Source: Bacteroidota bacterium
Lineage (GTDB): Bacteria > Bacteroidota > Bacteroidia > Chitinophagales > Chitinophagaceae
Length of the DNA: 9,491 nucleotides
Reading direction: 5' to 3'
Assembly (NCBI GenBank): GCA_021824855.1
Contig: JAKAJX010000257.1
Location: forward strand, 1-9,491
Shown here: one piece after another, positions 1 through 6,442 of the stretch
Numbering within the stretch: position 1 is the first letter of the stretch
Layout of the letters: the number at the start of each line of letters is the position of its first letter
Made by a program: the position numbers and the translations under genes
The notes under the pieces: generated by a model
What the model saw: only the letters and a program-made list of their open reading frames with translations
The model's database searches: none
Told to the model about the DNA's origin: nothing

Positions 1-1673
1 GCGTAGGTTTGTGTAGTTGCTTCTATTTTTACATTTTCTTTTGCTTCAATGGCTTGGTGTAAACCATCGGAATAACGGCGGCCTTCAAGAATACGACCAG
101 TTTGTTCGTCAACAATTTTAACGGCACCATCTAATACTACATATTCAATATCCTTATCAAATAAAGTATATGCTTTTAATAATTGCTGAACAGTGTGAAT
201 ACGATCGGCTTTTACGGCATACTCGTTAATAATATTTTCTTTTAGTTGAATTTTTTCTTCCGATGAAACGGATATATCTGAATCAACTTTTGCCAACGAT
301 ATGCTGATATCCGGAATGATGAAAAAGTTGGGATCTTCACCAGCTTTGGTAATTAATTGAATTCCTTTATCGGTTAATTCAACAGAGTTGTTTTTTTCAT
401 CTATATAAAAATATAATTCTTTATCGGCGGTAGGCATTTCTCGTTGCTGATCGGCCAAATAAAAATTTTCTGCTTTTTGTAATTTTACTCTAATACCGGG
501 TTCGCTTAAATATTTAATTAATGCATTGTTTTTAGGCAAACCGCGTTGTGCTCTAAATAAGGCTAAGCCGCCATCTTTTGGATCGTCATTACCTTCTGCA
601 ATTTTTTTCTTTGCTTCATTTAAAAATTGGTTTACGGCACGTTTTTGTGCTTCTACTAATTTTTCAATTCTTGGTTTTAATTCAAAAAATTGTTCGGTAT
701 TATCATCTTTTCCAATTGGTCCCGAAATAATTAATGGTGTTCTGGCATCATCAATTAATACGCTATCAACTTCATCTACCATAGCAAAATGATGTTTGCG
801 TTGTACCATTTCGTTGGGGTTATGCACCATATTATCGCGTAAATAATCGAAACCAAACTCGTTATTGGTGCCATAAGTTATATCTGCGAGGTAGGCTTTT
901 CTGCGAGATTCGCTGTTGGGTTCGTGTTTATCAATGCAATCAACTGTTAATCCCAACCATTCAAATAAAGTTCCATTCCACTCACTATCACGGCGAGCCA
1001 AATAATCATTTACGGTAACTAAATGCACTCCTTCTCCTGCCAAAGCATTTAAATACGATGGCAAAGTAGAAACCAGTGTTTTACCTTCTCCGGTTGCCAT
1101 TTCGGCAATTTTTCCTTCGTGAAGTACAATACCGCCAATTAACTGCACATCGTAGTGTAGCATATTCCAAGTAATATTTCCTCCTGCGGCAGTCCACGAA
1201 TTTTTATAAATGGCCTGATTGCCTTCAATCTTTATATAATCTTTTTTTACAGAAAGCTCACGGTCTAATTCTGTGGCGGTAGCAACAACTTGGGTATTTT
1301 CTTTAAAGCGATGAGCTGTTTCTTTTACTACGGCAAATGCTTCGGGTAAAAGTGTTGCTAAAATTTCTTCAATTTTTTTATCTCTATCTTTTTTTAATTT
1401 ATCTACCTGTTGGTAAATGGTGTCTTTTGAATGAATATCTTCGGATGGAAGGCTATCGGCTTGTAATTGTTGAGCGGCTATTTCGGTATCAATATCTTGT
1501 AAATGATCTTTAATTCTTTGTTTAAATTCATTCGTTTTATTTCTCAGTTCATCATTTGATAAAGATTGGTATTGCTGATAAAACTGATTAATTTTTTGCA
1601 CTAAAGGCATAATTTTGGCTACGTCTTTTTCACTCTTATTTCCGCCTAAAATCTTCGATAAAAACTTGATCAT
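1..1673 (-). CDS. secA: Protein translocase ATPase SecA, N-terminal 557 residues (3' end outside window)
   Basis: SecA is the ATP-driven motor that pushes unfolded preproteins through the SecYEG channel at the inner membrane. The frame reads on the minus strand from the ATG at 1673 (MIKFLSKILGG, a typical SecA start) to the window edge without a stop. Visible motifs are Walker A GEGKT at about residues 195-199, VNDYLARRD after it, DEVDS (Walker B, DEAD-like) at about 300-304, then ARTPLIISG, and near the edge IVDEQTGR and GRRYSDGLHQAIEAKE of the preprotein cross-linking region. The second nucleotide-binding half, the helical scaffold and the C-terminal tail lie outside. Walker A sits about 90 residues later than in E. 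coli SecA because of extra charged sequence at roughly 58-105 and 125-170; another insertion of about 60 residues falls near 335-400. Bacteroidota SecA proteins are known to be enlarged (about 1100 residues), so I read this as lineage-typical. It is divergent from atpG. Confidence 0.97.
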   Translation of the reverse strand, partial: MIKFLSKILGGNKSEKDVAKIMPLVQKINQFYQQYQSLSNDELRNKTNEFKQRIKDHLQDIDTEIAAQQLQADSLPSEDIHSKDTIYQQVDKLKKDRDKKIEEILATLLPEAFAVVKETAHRFKENTQVVATATELDRELSVKKDYIKIEGNQAIYKNSWTAAGGNITWNMLHYDVQLIGGIVLHEGKIAEMATGEGKTLVSTLPSYLNALAGEGVHLVTVNDYLARRDSEWNGTLFEWLGLTVDCIDKHEPNSESRRKAYLADITYGTNNEFGFDYLRDNMVHNPNEMVQRKHHFAMVDEVDSVLIDDARTPLIISGPIGKDDNTEQFFELKPRIEKLVEAQKRAVNQFLNEAKKKIAEGNDDPKDGGLALFRAQRGLPKNNALIKYLSEPGIRVKLQKAENFYLADQQREMPTADKELYFYIDEKNNSVELTDKGIQLITKAGEDPNFFIIPDISISLAKVDSDISVSSEEKIQLKENIINEYAVKADRIHTVQQLLKAYTLFDKDIEYVVLDGAVKIVDEQTGRILEGRRYSDGLHQAIEAKENVKIEATTQTY

Positions 1674-1722
1674 ATCTGGAATTTGATATTGTATAATGTA
1701 TTAAAATGAATAAGATTTATTT

Positions 1723-1755
1723 CAAAAACAGTGCTGTTATTGATAGATGGTCAAA
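1723..1755 (-). promoter_or_regulatory. Candidate secA promoter (proximal)
   Basis: On the minus strand, TTTG at 1755-1752 is followed after 21 bases by TGTTTTTG at 1730-1723. This matches the Bacteroidota -33 box (TTTG) fully and the -7 box (TAnnTTTG) at five of six fixed positions, with normal spacing. The leader before the secA ATG at 1673 would be about 40 bases. Assigned by motif only. Confidence 0.4.
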
Positions 1756-1777
1756 TTGGCAGCAGTTTTTGAGCCGC

Positions 1778-1785
1778 CAAAGGTA
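1778..1785 (-). promoter_or_regulatory. Candidate secA promoter -7 box (distal)
   Basis: TACCTTTG on the minus strand (1785-1778) is a perfect match to the Bacteroidota -7 consensus TAnnTTTG and faces secA. I see no clear TTTG box at the expected distance upstream, so it may be an alternative start or chance. The leader would be about 100 bases. Confidence 0.35.
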
Positions 1786-1936
1786 AAGAATTTGAGCGTT
1801 AACCCTATTTTACCTTCTATAATTTCGTAAACAGATATTGGTAGTGAAGCGTAACTAAAAAACGAATATTGAATGGCTACAATTATTTTTTCTTTGCCAA
1901 AGGGTATAAAAAAGATTTTTAGGTTTAAAAAACTAA

Positions 1937-1966
1937 TTGAATTTATGGGCATTTCTGCTACTTTTG
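1937..1966 (+). promoter_or_regulatory. Candidate atpG promoter
   Basis: TTG at 1937-1939 is followed after 19 bases by TACTTTTG at 1959-1966, a perfect match to the Bacteroidota -7 consensus TAnnTTTG. A start near 1972 would give atpG (and probably scpB) a leader of about 90 bases. This is the best two-box match in the window. Confidence 0.6.
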
Positions 1967-2061
1967 CAGCCAATTGAAGGTTTAAAAAGTATGGTTCATA
2001 CAGAAGTGCGTATCACTTTTGATTAAATTTTGAACTATCAACTTATAAATAATAATAAAAA

Positions 2062-2943
2062 ATGGCAGGTCAGTTAAAAGAGGTTAGAAACCGAATCAAA
2101 AGTGTGCAAAGTACGCAGCAAATTACAAAAGCCATGAAAATGGTAAGTGCCGCAAAATTGCGTAGGGCACAAGATGCTATTATTCAAATGAGGCCGTATG
2201 CAAAAAAATTACAAGAGCTATTAAGCAATATTGTAAGTAATACCGAAGGCGGCTCTGCTATAAAATTAGCCGAAGTAAGACCAATTGAAAAGGTATTATT
2301 AATTGTAATTACCAGCGATAGAGGACTTTGCGGTGCTTATAATTCCAATATAATTAAATTGGCTAAACAAACCATTCACGATAAATATGCTGCACAACTT
2401 AAAAAAGGCAATGTATTTATATGGAATATTGGTAAAAAAGGTTTTGAAAGCATGAGCAAAGCCGGCTTTAATACCAATGATGCGTATAAAGATATTTTTC
2501 ATCATCTTAATTTCGAAACTGTACAAAAAGCTGCAAAATCCGCAATTAAAGCTTTTGAGAATAAAGAGTTTGATGTTATTGAAATTGTGTACAGCGAATT
2601 TAAAAATGCAGCTACTCAGCGTTTTGTTGCCGAACAATTCTTACCCATTCCTAAAACAACATCAGTAAAAGGAGCTAAAAAATCGGACTTTATATTTGAG
2701 CCTGAAAAAGATATTTTAATTGCAGAATTAATGCCTAAAATTTTAAATACACAATTATTTAAAGCGGTATTAGATTGTAATGCAAGTGAGCATGGTGCAA
2801 GAATGACTGCTATGGACAAAGCCAGTGAAAATGCCAACGAATTATTAAAATCATTAAAAATTTCATACAACCGAGCTCGTCAAGCAGCTATTACTACCGA
2901 ACTAACCGAAATAGTAAGTGGTGCAGCCGCATTGCAAGGGTAA
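2062..2943 (+). CDS. atpG: F1Fo ATP synthase subunit gamma
   Basis: The gamma subunit is the central rotating shaft of F1, coupling proton flow through Fo to ATP synthesis on the alpha/beta hexamer at the inner membrane. At 293 residues it has normal family length. The N-terminal coiled-coil helix is intact (GQLKEVRNRIKSVQSTQQIT and MKMVSAAKLRRAQ, residues 3-37), the conserved SDRGLCGAYN stands at 85-94, and the long C-terminal helix keeps MTAMDKASENA and the ending ITTELTEIVSGAAALQG. The ATG at 2062 begins the conserved N-terminus; the bases before it are A-rich with no Shine-Dalgarno sequence, as usual in Bacteroidota. No other ATP synthase gene is in the window: upstream is divergent secA, where atpA is common in other bacteria. 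scpB follows 35 bases later and is probably co-transcribed. Confidence 0.97.
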   Translation: MAGQLKEVRNRIKSVQSTQQITKAMKMVSAAKLRRAQDAIIQMRPYAKKLQELLSNIVSNTEGGSAIKLAEVRPIEKVLLIVITSDRGLCGAYNSNIIKLAKQTIHDKYAAQLKKGNVFIWNIGKKGFESMSKAGFNTNDAYKDIFHHLNFETVQKAAKSAIKAFENKEFDVIEIVYSEFKNAATQRFVAEQFLPIPKTTSVKGAKKSDFIFEPEKDILIAELMPKILNTQLFKAVLDCNASEHGARMTAMDKASENANELLKSLKISYNRARQAAITTELTEIVSGAAALQG

Positions 2944-2978
2944 CAAACTTTAAATAGTAAACCTAAAACCTACAACTA

Positions 2979-3707
2979 TTGGAACTAAGCAGTATTATAC
3001 CACATATTGAGGTACTTATTTTTGCCAGCGAAAAGCCATTAACAAGTTTAGAAATTGTTGAACTTATTAATAACAGTTTTGGCTTTATGGAAGAACGTGT
3101 TACACTCGATCGGGTAGAAGCTGACATAAACGGAATCATCGAAAAATATAATTCGGAGTTTTATCCTTTTGAAGTGAAAGAAAGTGGCGGCGGATGGCAA
3201 TTTTTATCGAAAAAAGAATTTCATAAAACTATTGCACAACTTAATGGCGATAAATTTTTAAAGCGATTATCTATTGCAGCATTAGAAACCTTAGCCATTA
3301 TTGCCTATAAACAACCCATTACCAAAGGCGAAATAGAATCAATTCGTGGTGTTAACAGCGATTATAGTGTTCAGAAATTATTAGAAAAAGAACTAATTGT
3401 AATTATTGGAAGAAATGAACAATTGCCCGGGCATCCTTTGGTTTACGGAACGTCTAAAAATTTTATGGATTATTTTGGAATAAACAGTACCGACGATTTG
3501 CCTAAAATAAGAGAAGTTTTAGCAGATAAATTGGTAGAAGGTACTATGATGAATGCTATAGATTTTAGTTCTTCCCAAGAAACTTCTTCCATTGCCAACG
3601 AAAAAAATTCTAATTTAATTGTTGATGAAGAAGGGCAGTTAACACTAAAGCAAAATAAAGAAAAAGATAATACTGATACCGCTTCTGCTGAAAATGAAAC
3701 TAAGTAA
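2979..3707 (+). CDS. scpB: Segregation and condensation protein B (TTG start)
   Basis: ScpB is a dimeric winged-helix (kleisin-associated, kite) protein that works with ScpA and SMC in compacting and separating chromosomes. The 242-residue product shows the family pattern: an N-terminal helix with IEVLIFASEKPLT (about 10-22), GGGWQFLSKKEF in the first winged helix (about 70-81), and the hallmark AALETLAIIAYKQPITKGEIE segment (about 99-119) followed by VLLEKELI- and LPGHPLVYGTSKNFMDYFG-like sequence. The last 45 residues are polar and probably disordered. The start must be the TTG at 2979: an in-frame TAA lies at 2964-2966, and the first in-frame ATG is residue 37, inside the conserved region. 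scpA is not adjacent. Probable operon with atpG, 35 bases upstream. Confidence 0.93.
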   Translation: MELSSIIPHIEVLIFASEKPLTSLEIVELINNSFGFMEERVTLDRVEADINGIIEKYNSEFYPFEVKESGGGWQFLSKKEFHKTIAQLNGDKFLKRLSIAALETLAIIAYKQPITKGEIESIRGVNSDYSVQKLLEKELIVIIGRNEQLPGHPLVYGTSKNFMDYFGINSTDDLPKIREVLADKLVEGTMMNAIDFSSSQETSSIANEKNSNLIVDEEGQLTLKQNKEKDNTDTASAENETK

Positions 3708-3793
3708 AAGCAGCTATAAATTAATACTTGAAAATTCTATCTATCCTTATAAATAACCTACCGGATTTTACCATTTAATTATCATCATACAAT

Positions 3794-3801
3794 TATCTTC
3801 G
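3794..3801 (+). promoter_or_regulatory. Candidate lysA promoter -7 box next to the start codon
   Basis: TATCTTCG matches TAnnTTTG at five of six fixed positions and ends four bases before the lysA ATG at 3806. No convincing TTTG box lies at the usual distance upstream (the region is T-rich, around 3765-3777). If used, transcription would begin at or within a few bases of the ATG, giving a leaderless or near-leaderless message. Confidence 0.45.
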
Positions 3802-3805
3802 CAGT

Positions 3806-5011
3806 ATGTCGCAACAATTAACTACTGAGCAACTACTTCATGCAGCAGAAAAATTTGGTACACCCTTATATGTATATCACATTGAAAAAATAACCGAGCA
3901 ATATCAGCAATTAACTCAAGCCTTCTCAAATAGTGATGTAAAAATATTTTATGCATGCAAAGCATTAACCAATATTAATATTTTAAAACATTTTCATTCC
4001 CTTGGATCAAATATAGATTGTAGTTCTATTAACGAAGTAAAATTGGCATTGCATGCAGGTTTTCCTTCCAATCGTATTCTATACACATCTAATGGAATTG
4101 CTTTTAATGAAATTGAAGAAGCACAACAATTGGGTATTCATATTAATATTGATAGCTTATCTAATTTAGAAAAATTTGGAAAAAAATTTGGGCATTCTTA
4201 TCCGGTAGGAATAAGACTACGACCGAATATTTTGGCTGGTGGAAATTTAAAAATATCTACCGGTCACGATAAAAGTAAATTTGGTATTCCAACCGATCAA
4301 ATCAACCAAGTAATTAGCCTAATTGCAAAATATGATTTGCATATTCAAGGTTTACATATTCATACCGGAAGTGAAATAAAAGATGCCGATGTTTTTGTAA
4401 AAGGAATTGAAGTATTGTTCGATTTAATTCCGCATTTTACCGAATTAAAATTTATTGATTTAGGTGGTGGCTTTAAAGTGCCATATAAAACAGGCGATGA
4501 TGCAACCGATATTGTATTATTGGCTCAAAAAGTAAAAGAGGCTTTTGATGCACATCCTGTAGCAAAAGATCTGCAAATTTGGTTTGAACCCGGAAAATAT
4601 TTAGTAAGCGAATGCGGTTATTTTATTACGCAAGTAAATGTTATAAAAGAAACTTCGGCTACCACTTTTGTTGGTATTAATAGTGGGTTTAATCATTTAA
4701 TCAGGCCCATGTTTTACGATGCCTATCACCGAATAAAAAATATCAGTAATTCTTACGGTATCGAGAAAAAATATTCTGTTGTAGGAAATATCTGCGAAAC
4801 CGACACATTTGCTTGGGAAAGAAAATTAAATGAAGTACGCGAAGAAGATTATTTAGTATTTTACAATGCCGGTGCTTATGGTTTTGAAATGAGCAGTAAT
4901 TTTAACAGCCGATTTAAGCCTGCCGAAGTTATGTTTGCAAAAGATGATTTCTTTTTAATTAGACGAAGGGATGAATTTAGTGATTTATTAAACCATCAAA
5001 TTGAAGTTTGA
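3806..5011 (+). CDS. lysA: Diaminopimelate decarboxylase
   Basis: LysA is the PLP-dependent cytoplasmic enzyme that decarboxylates meso-diaminopimelate to L-lysine, the last step of lysine synthesis. The 401-residue protein has the fold-III (alanine racemase-type) barrel and C-terminal beta domain. Visible residues are PLP lysine K52 in FYACKA, HIHTGS at 184-189, the phosphate-binding GGG at 220-222, EPGKY at 261-265, CETDTF at 330-335 (catalytic cysteine contributed across the dimer) and YNAGAYGF at 353-360. EPGK in place of the commoner EPGR, and CETD in place of CES-x-D, still fit the family. Related decarboxylases of arginine or carboxynorspermidine are less likely given length and motifs. 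The start is the ATG at 3806, just after a promoter-like box. The ABC ATPase gene follows after 9 bases, so the two are almost certainly co-transcribed. Confidence 0.95.
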   Translation: MSQQLTTEQLLHAAEKFGTPLYVYHIEKITEQYQQLTQAFSNSDVKIFYACKALTNINILKHFHSLGSNIDCSSINEVKLALHAGFPSNRILYTSNGIAFNEIEEAQQLGIHINIDSLSNLEKFGKKFGHSYPVGIRLRPNILAGGNLKISTGHDKSKFGIPTDQINQVISLIAKYDLHIQGLHIHTGSEIKDADVFVKGIEVLFDLIPHFTELKFIDLGGGFKVPYKTGDDATDIVLLAQKVKEAFDAHPVAKDLQIWFEPGKYLVSECGYFITQVNVIKETSATTFVGINSGFNHLIRPMFYDAYHRIKNISNSYGIEKKYSVVGNICETDTFAWERKLNEVREEDYLVFYNAGAYGFEMSSNFNSRFKPAEVMFAKDDFFLIRRRDEFSDLLNHQIEV

Positions 5012-5020
5012 TAAAGTAGT

Positions 5021-5809
5021 ATGATTGAAATAAAAAATATCAGAAAATCTTTTGATGATAAAGTAATACTCGAAAGTATTAGTGCCGAAATGCGTCCGGG
5101 TAAATGTAATTTAATTATTGGTGCCAGCGGAAGCGGAAAAACGGTGTTAACTAAATGTATTGTTGGTTTATTTCAACCCGATTCGGGCGAAATAATTTTT
5201 AATGGCAGCAATATGTTTGCAATGAATAAACATGAACGAAAAGAGTTAAGGCAGCAAATAGGAATGTTATTTCAAGGATCGGCCTTATTTGATTCTATGA
5301 CCGTAGAAGAAAATATTGCTTTTCCGTTAGATATGTTTACCAATTTAACCTTGCCCGAAAAACGTAAACGTGTAAATGAAGTATTAGAACGGGTAAATTT
5401 GGTAGATGCCAATAAAAAATATCCGGCCGAAATTAGTGGAGGGATGAAAAAACGGGTGGGTATTGCACGAGCTATTGTTTTAAACCCTAAATATCTTTTT
5501 TGCGATGAACCTAATTCTGGTTTAGATCCGCAAACTTCTTTGCTTATTGATAAACTTATTAAAGAAATAACCACCGAATATCAAATTACCACTATTGTAG
5601 TTACGCACGATATGAATAGTGTAATGGAAATTGGCGATAATATTGTGTATTTACATGAAGGGAAAAAGCAATGGGAAGGAAGTAATAAAGATATTATTTA
5701 CAGCAAAAATGAACTCTTGAATCGATTTATTTTTGCATCGGAGTTTTTGCAAGATGCCAAACAAATGCGTATGATAGAAGATTTGGATAATAAAAATAAA
5801 CTTCAATAG
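5021..5809 (+). CDS. MlaF-type ABC transporter ATP-binding protein
   Basis: This is a single-domain ABC ATPase of 262 residues with every functional motif: Walker A GASGSGKT at 34-41, Q-loop in LFQGSALFD with Q85, signature ISGGMKKRVGIARA at 138-151, Walker B LFCDEP with E163, D-loop SGLDP at 166-170, and switch histidine H196 in VVTHDM. The GSALFDSMTVEENIAFPL stretch and the SGGMKKRV signature are characteristic of the MlaF/Ttg2A/Mkl subfamily, whose members energise MlaE-type permeases and MCE proteins moving phospholipids or other lipids between inner and outer membranes. The permease and MCE genes are not adjacent here, so they would have to be encoded elsewhere and the substrate is inferred from subfamily only. 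It lies 9 bases after lysA and 38 bases before the thioredoxin-like gene. Confidence 0.9.
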   Translation: MIEIKNIRKSFDDKVILESISAEMRPGKCNLIIGASGSGKTVLTKCIVGLFQPDSGEIIFNGSNMFAMNKHERKELRQQIGMLFQGSALFDSMTVEENIAFPLDMFTNLTLPEKRKRVNEVLERVNLVDANKKYPAEISGGMKKRVGIARAIVLNPKYLFCDEPNSGLDPQTSLLIDKLIKEITTEYQITTIVVTHDMNSVMEIGDNIVYLHEGKKQWEGSNKDIIYSKNELLNRFIFASEFLQDAKQMRMIEDLDNKNKLQ

Positions 5810-5847
5810 TAATAAAAATGTTTGTGTAATTGAGTAAAAAAAACGGA

Positions 5848-6351
5848 ATGAAAAAATTATTTTCTTTATTAATTGCCCTTGTAAGTATTTCTTCCATATC
5901 CTTCTCTCAAGAAGTAAATACCGATTCAATTCCTATCTATAAAAAAAATCCTACTGTTCCAAGCTTTAAAATTCTTCGTCCCAATAATTCTTGGTATATA
6001 AATGATAGTTTACCTGCGAATAAATCTTTGGTAATTATCTATTTTAGCCCCGATTGCAATCATTGCCAGCACGAAGCAAAAGAAATAGTTAATCATATCG
6101 ATAGCTTTAGCAATACTTTTTTTATTTGGGTAAGCTATCATCCATTAGAAGAAATAGACGCATTTCAACAAAAGTTTGGGTTAGATAAGTTTACAAATAT
6201 AATTGTAGGAAGAGATCCTCTTTATCATATCCCGTCTTTATATAAAGTAGCATTTACTCCATTCATTGCTATTTATAACAACAAAGGAATTTTTGTAAAG
6301 GAGTTTAGAGAAGGTGCTTCGGCCGATGAATTGTTACAAGCCCTAAAATAG
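5848..6351 (+). CDS. Secreted thioredoxin-fold protein (TlpA/peroxiredoxin-like) with CNHC motif
   Basis: The 167-residue product begins with a signal peptide (MKK, hydrophobic core to about residue 17, likely cleavage after SFS at 20), so it should act in the periplasm. It then shows a thioredoxin fold: YFSPDCNHCQHE with redox pair C70 and C73, and FTPFIAIYN with the expected cis-proline P138. The family handles thiol-disulphide exchange, for instance in cytochrome maturation or disulphide repair; its partner cannot be told from sequence. CNHC is not the CGPC of thioredoxin; a histidine before the second cysteine recalls DsbA (CPHC). There is no lipobox. I chose the ATG at 5848: a TTG at 5830 is in frame but would put a charged six-residue extension ahead of a well-formed signal peptide. 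It is 38 bases downstream of the ABC ATPase gene, probably in the same transcript. Confidence 0.85.
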   Translation: MKKLFSLLIALVSISSISFSQEVNTDSIPIYKKNPTVPSFKILRPNNSWYINDSLPANKSLVIIYFSPDCNHCQHEAKEIVNHIDSFSNTFFIWVSYHPLEEIDAFQQKFGLDKFTNIIVGRDPLYHIPSLYKVAFTPFIAIYNNKGIFVKEFREGASADELLQALK

Positions 6352-6370
6352 CTGACGCAAATCATAAACC

Positions 6371-6406
6371 TTTGCAAATATTTAATACCAACTTGCTGTA
6401 CCTTAG
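6371..6406 (+). promoter_or_regulatory. Candidate mdh promoter
   Basis: TACCTTAG at 6399-6406 matches the TAnnTTTG -7 box at five of six fixed positions. A TTTG lies upstream at 6371-6374, but the 24-base gap is longer than usual. The position, 36 bases before the mdh ATG in a 91-base gap, suits a separate promoter for mdh. Confidence 0.4.
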
Positions 6407-6442
6407 CACATCAAAATATTCAAACTAAATAATAATTTTTTT

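Larger units (their letters stand above)
1674..2061. other. Divergent intergenic region between secA and atpG
   Basis: These 388 bases separate two divergent genes and hold no gene I can support. The only sizeable open frame (1737-1973, minus, 78 codons, TTG start) is low-complexity, resembles no family I know, and is overlapped by promoter-like boxes for both flanking genes. Promoter candidates are listed separately. The part just before atpG (about 1973-2061) would be its untranslated leader; it contains an 11-codon open frame at 1991-2026 with nothing to support translation. A small inverted repeat, AACAG-tg-CTGTT, lies at 1727-1738. Confidence 0.7.

Noticed and set aside
526..792. Plus-strand open frame of 88 codons inside secA
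   Set aside because: It lies wholly within the conserved secA coding region on the other strand, covering the Walker B segment, and its translation resembles no family.
1892..1902. CTTTG-c-CAAAG palindrome in the secA-atpG gap, considered as an operator
   Set aside because: Very short, single copy, and not positioned on any promoter box.
1737..1973. Minus-strand open frame of 78 codons in the secA-atpG gap
   Set aside because: TTG start placed on the atpG -7 box, low-complexity hydrophobic translation, no recognisable family, and promoter boxes within it; more likely chance in AT-rich DNA. A conserved homologue would change this.
1991..2026. Eleven-codon open frame in the atpG leader, considered as a leader peptide
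   Set aside because: No codon bias, attenuator structure or regulatory residue run supports it.
2299..2870. Three open frames on both strands inside atpG (2299-2637 minus, 2477-2668 plus, 2616-2870 minus)
   Set aside because: All are shadows of the intact atpG frame with unnatural, Phe/Ile/Asn-rich translations.
5830..5847. TTG start for the thioredoxin-like gene
   Set aside because: It would add a charged six-residue extension before a normal MKK signal peptide; the ATG at 5848 fits better, though the longer form cannot be excluded.
5272..5929. Minus-strand open frames across the ABC ATPase gene and its downstream junction (5272-5574, 5651-5929)
   Set aside because: They overlap a fully motif-supported gene and the signal peptide of the next one; translations look like antisense noise.
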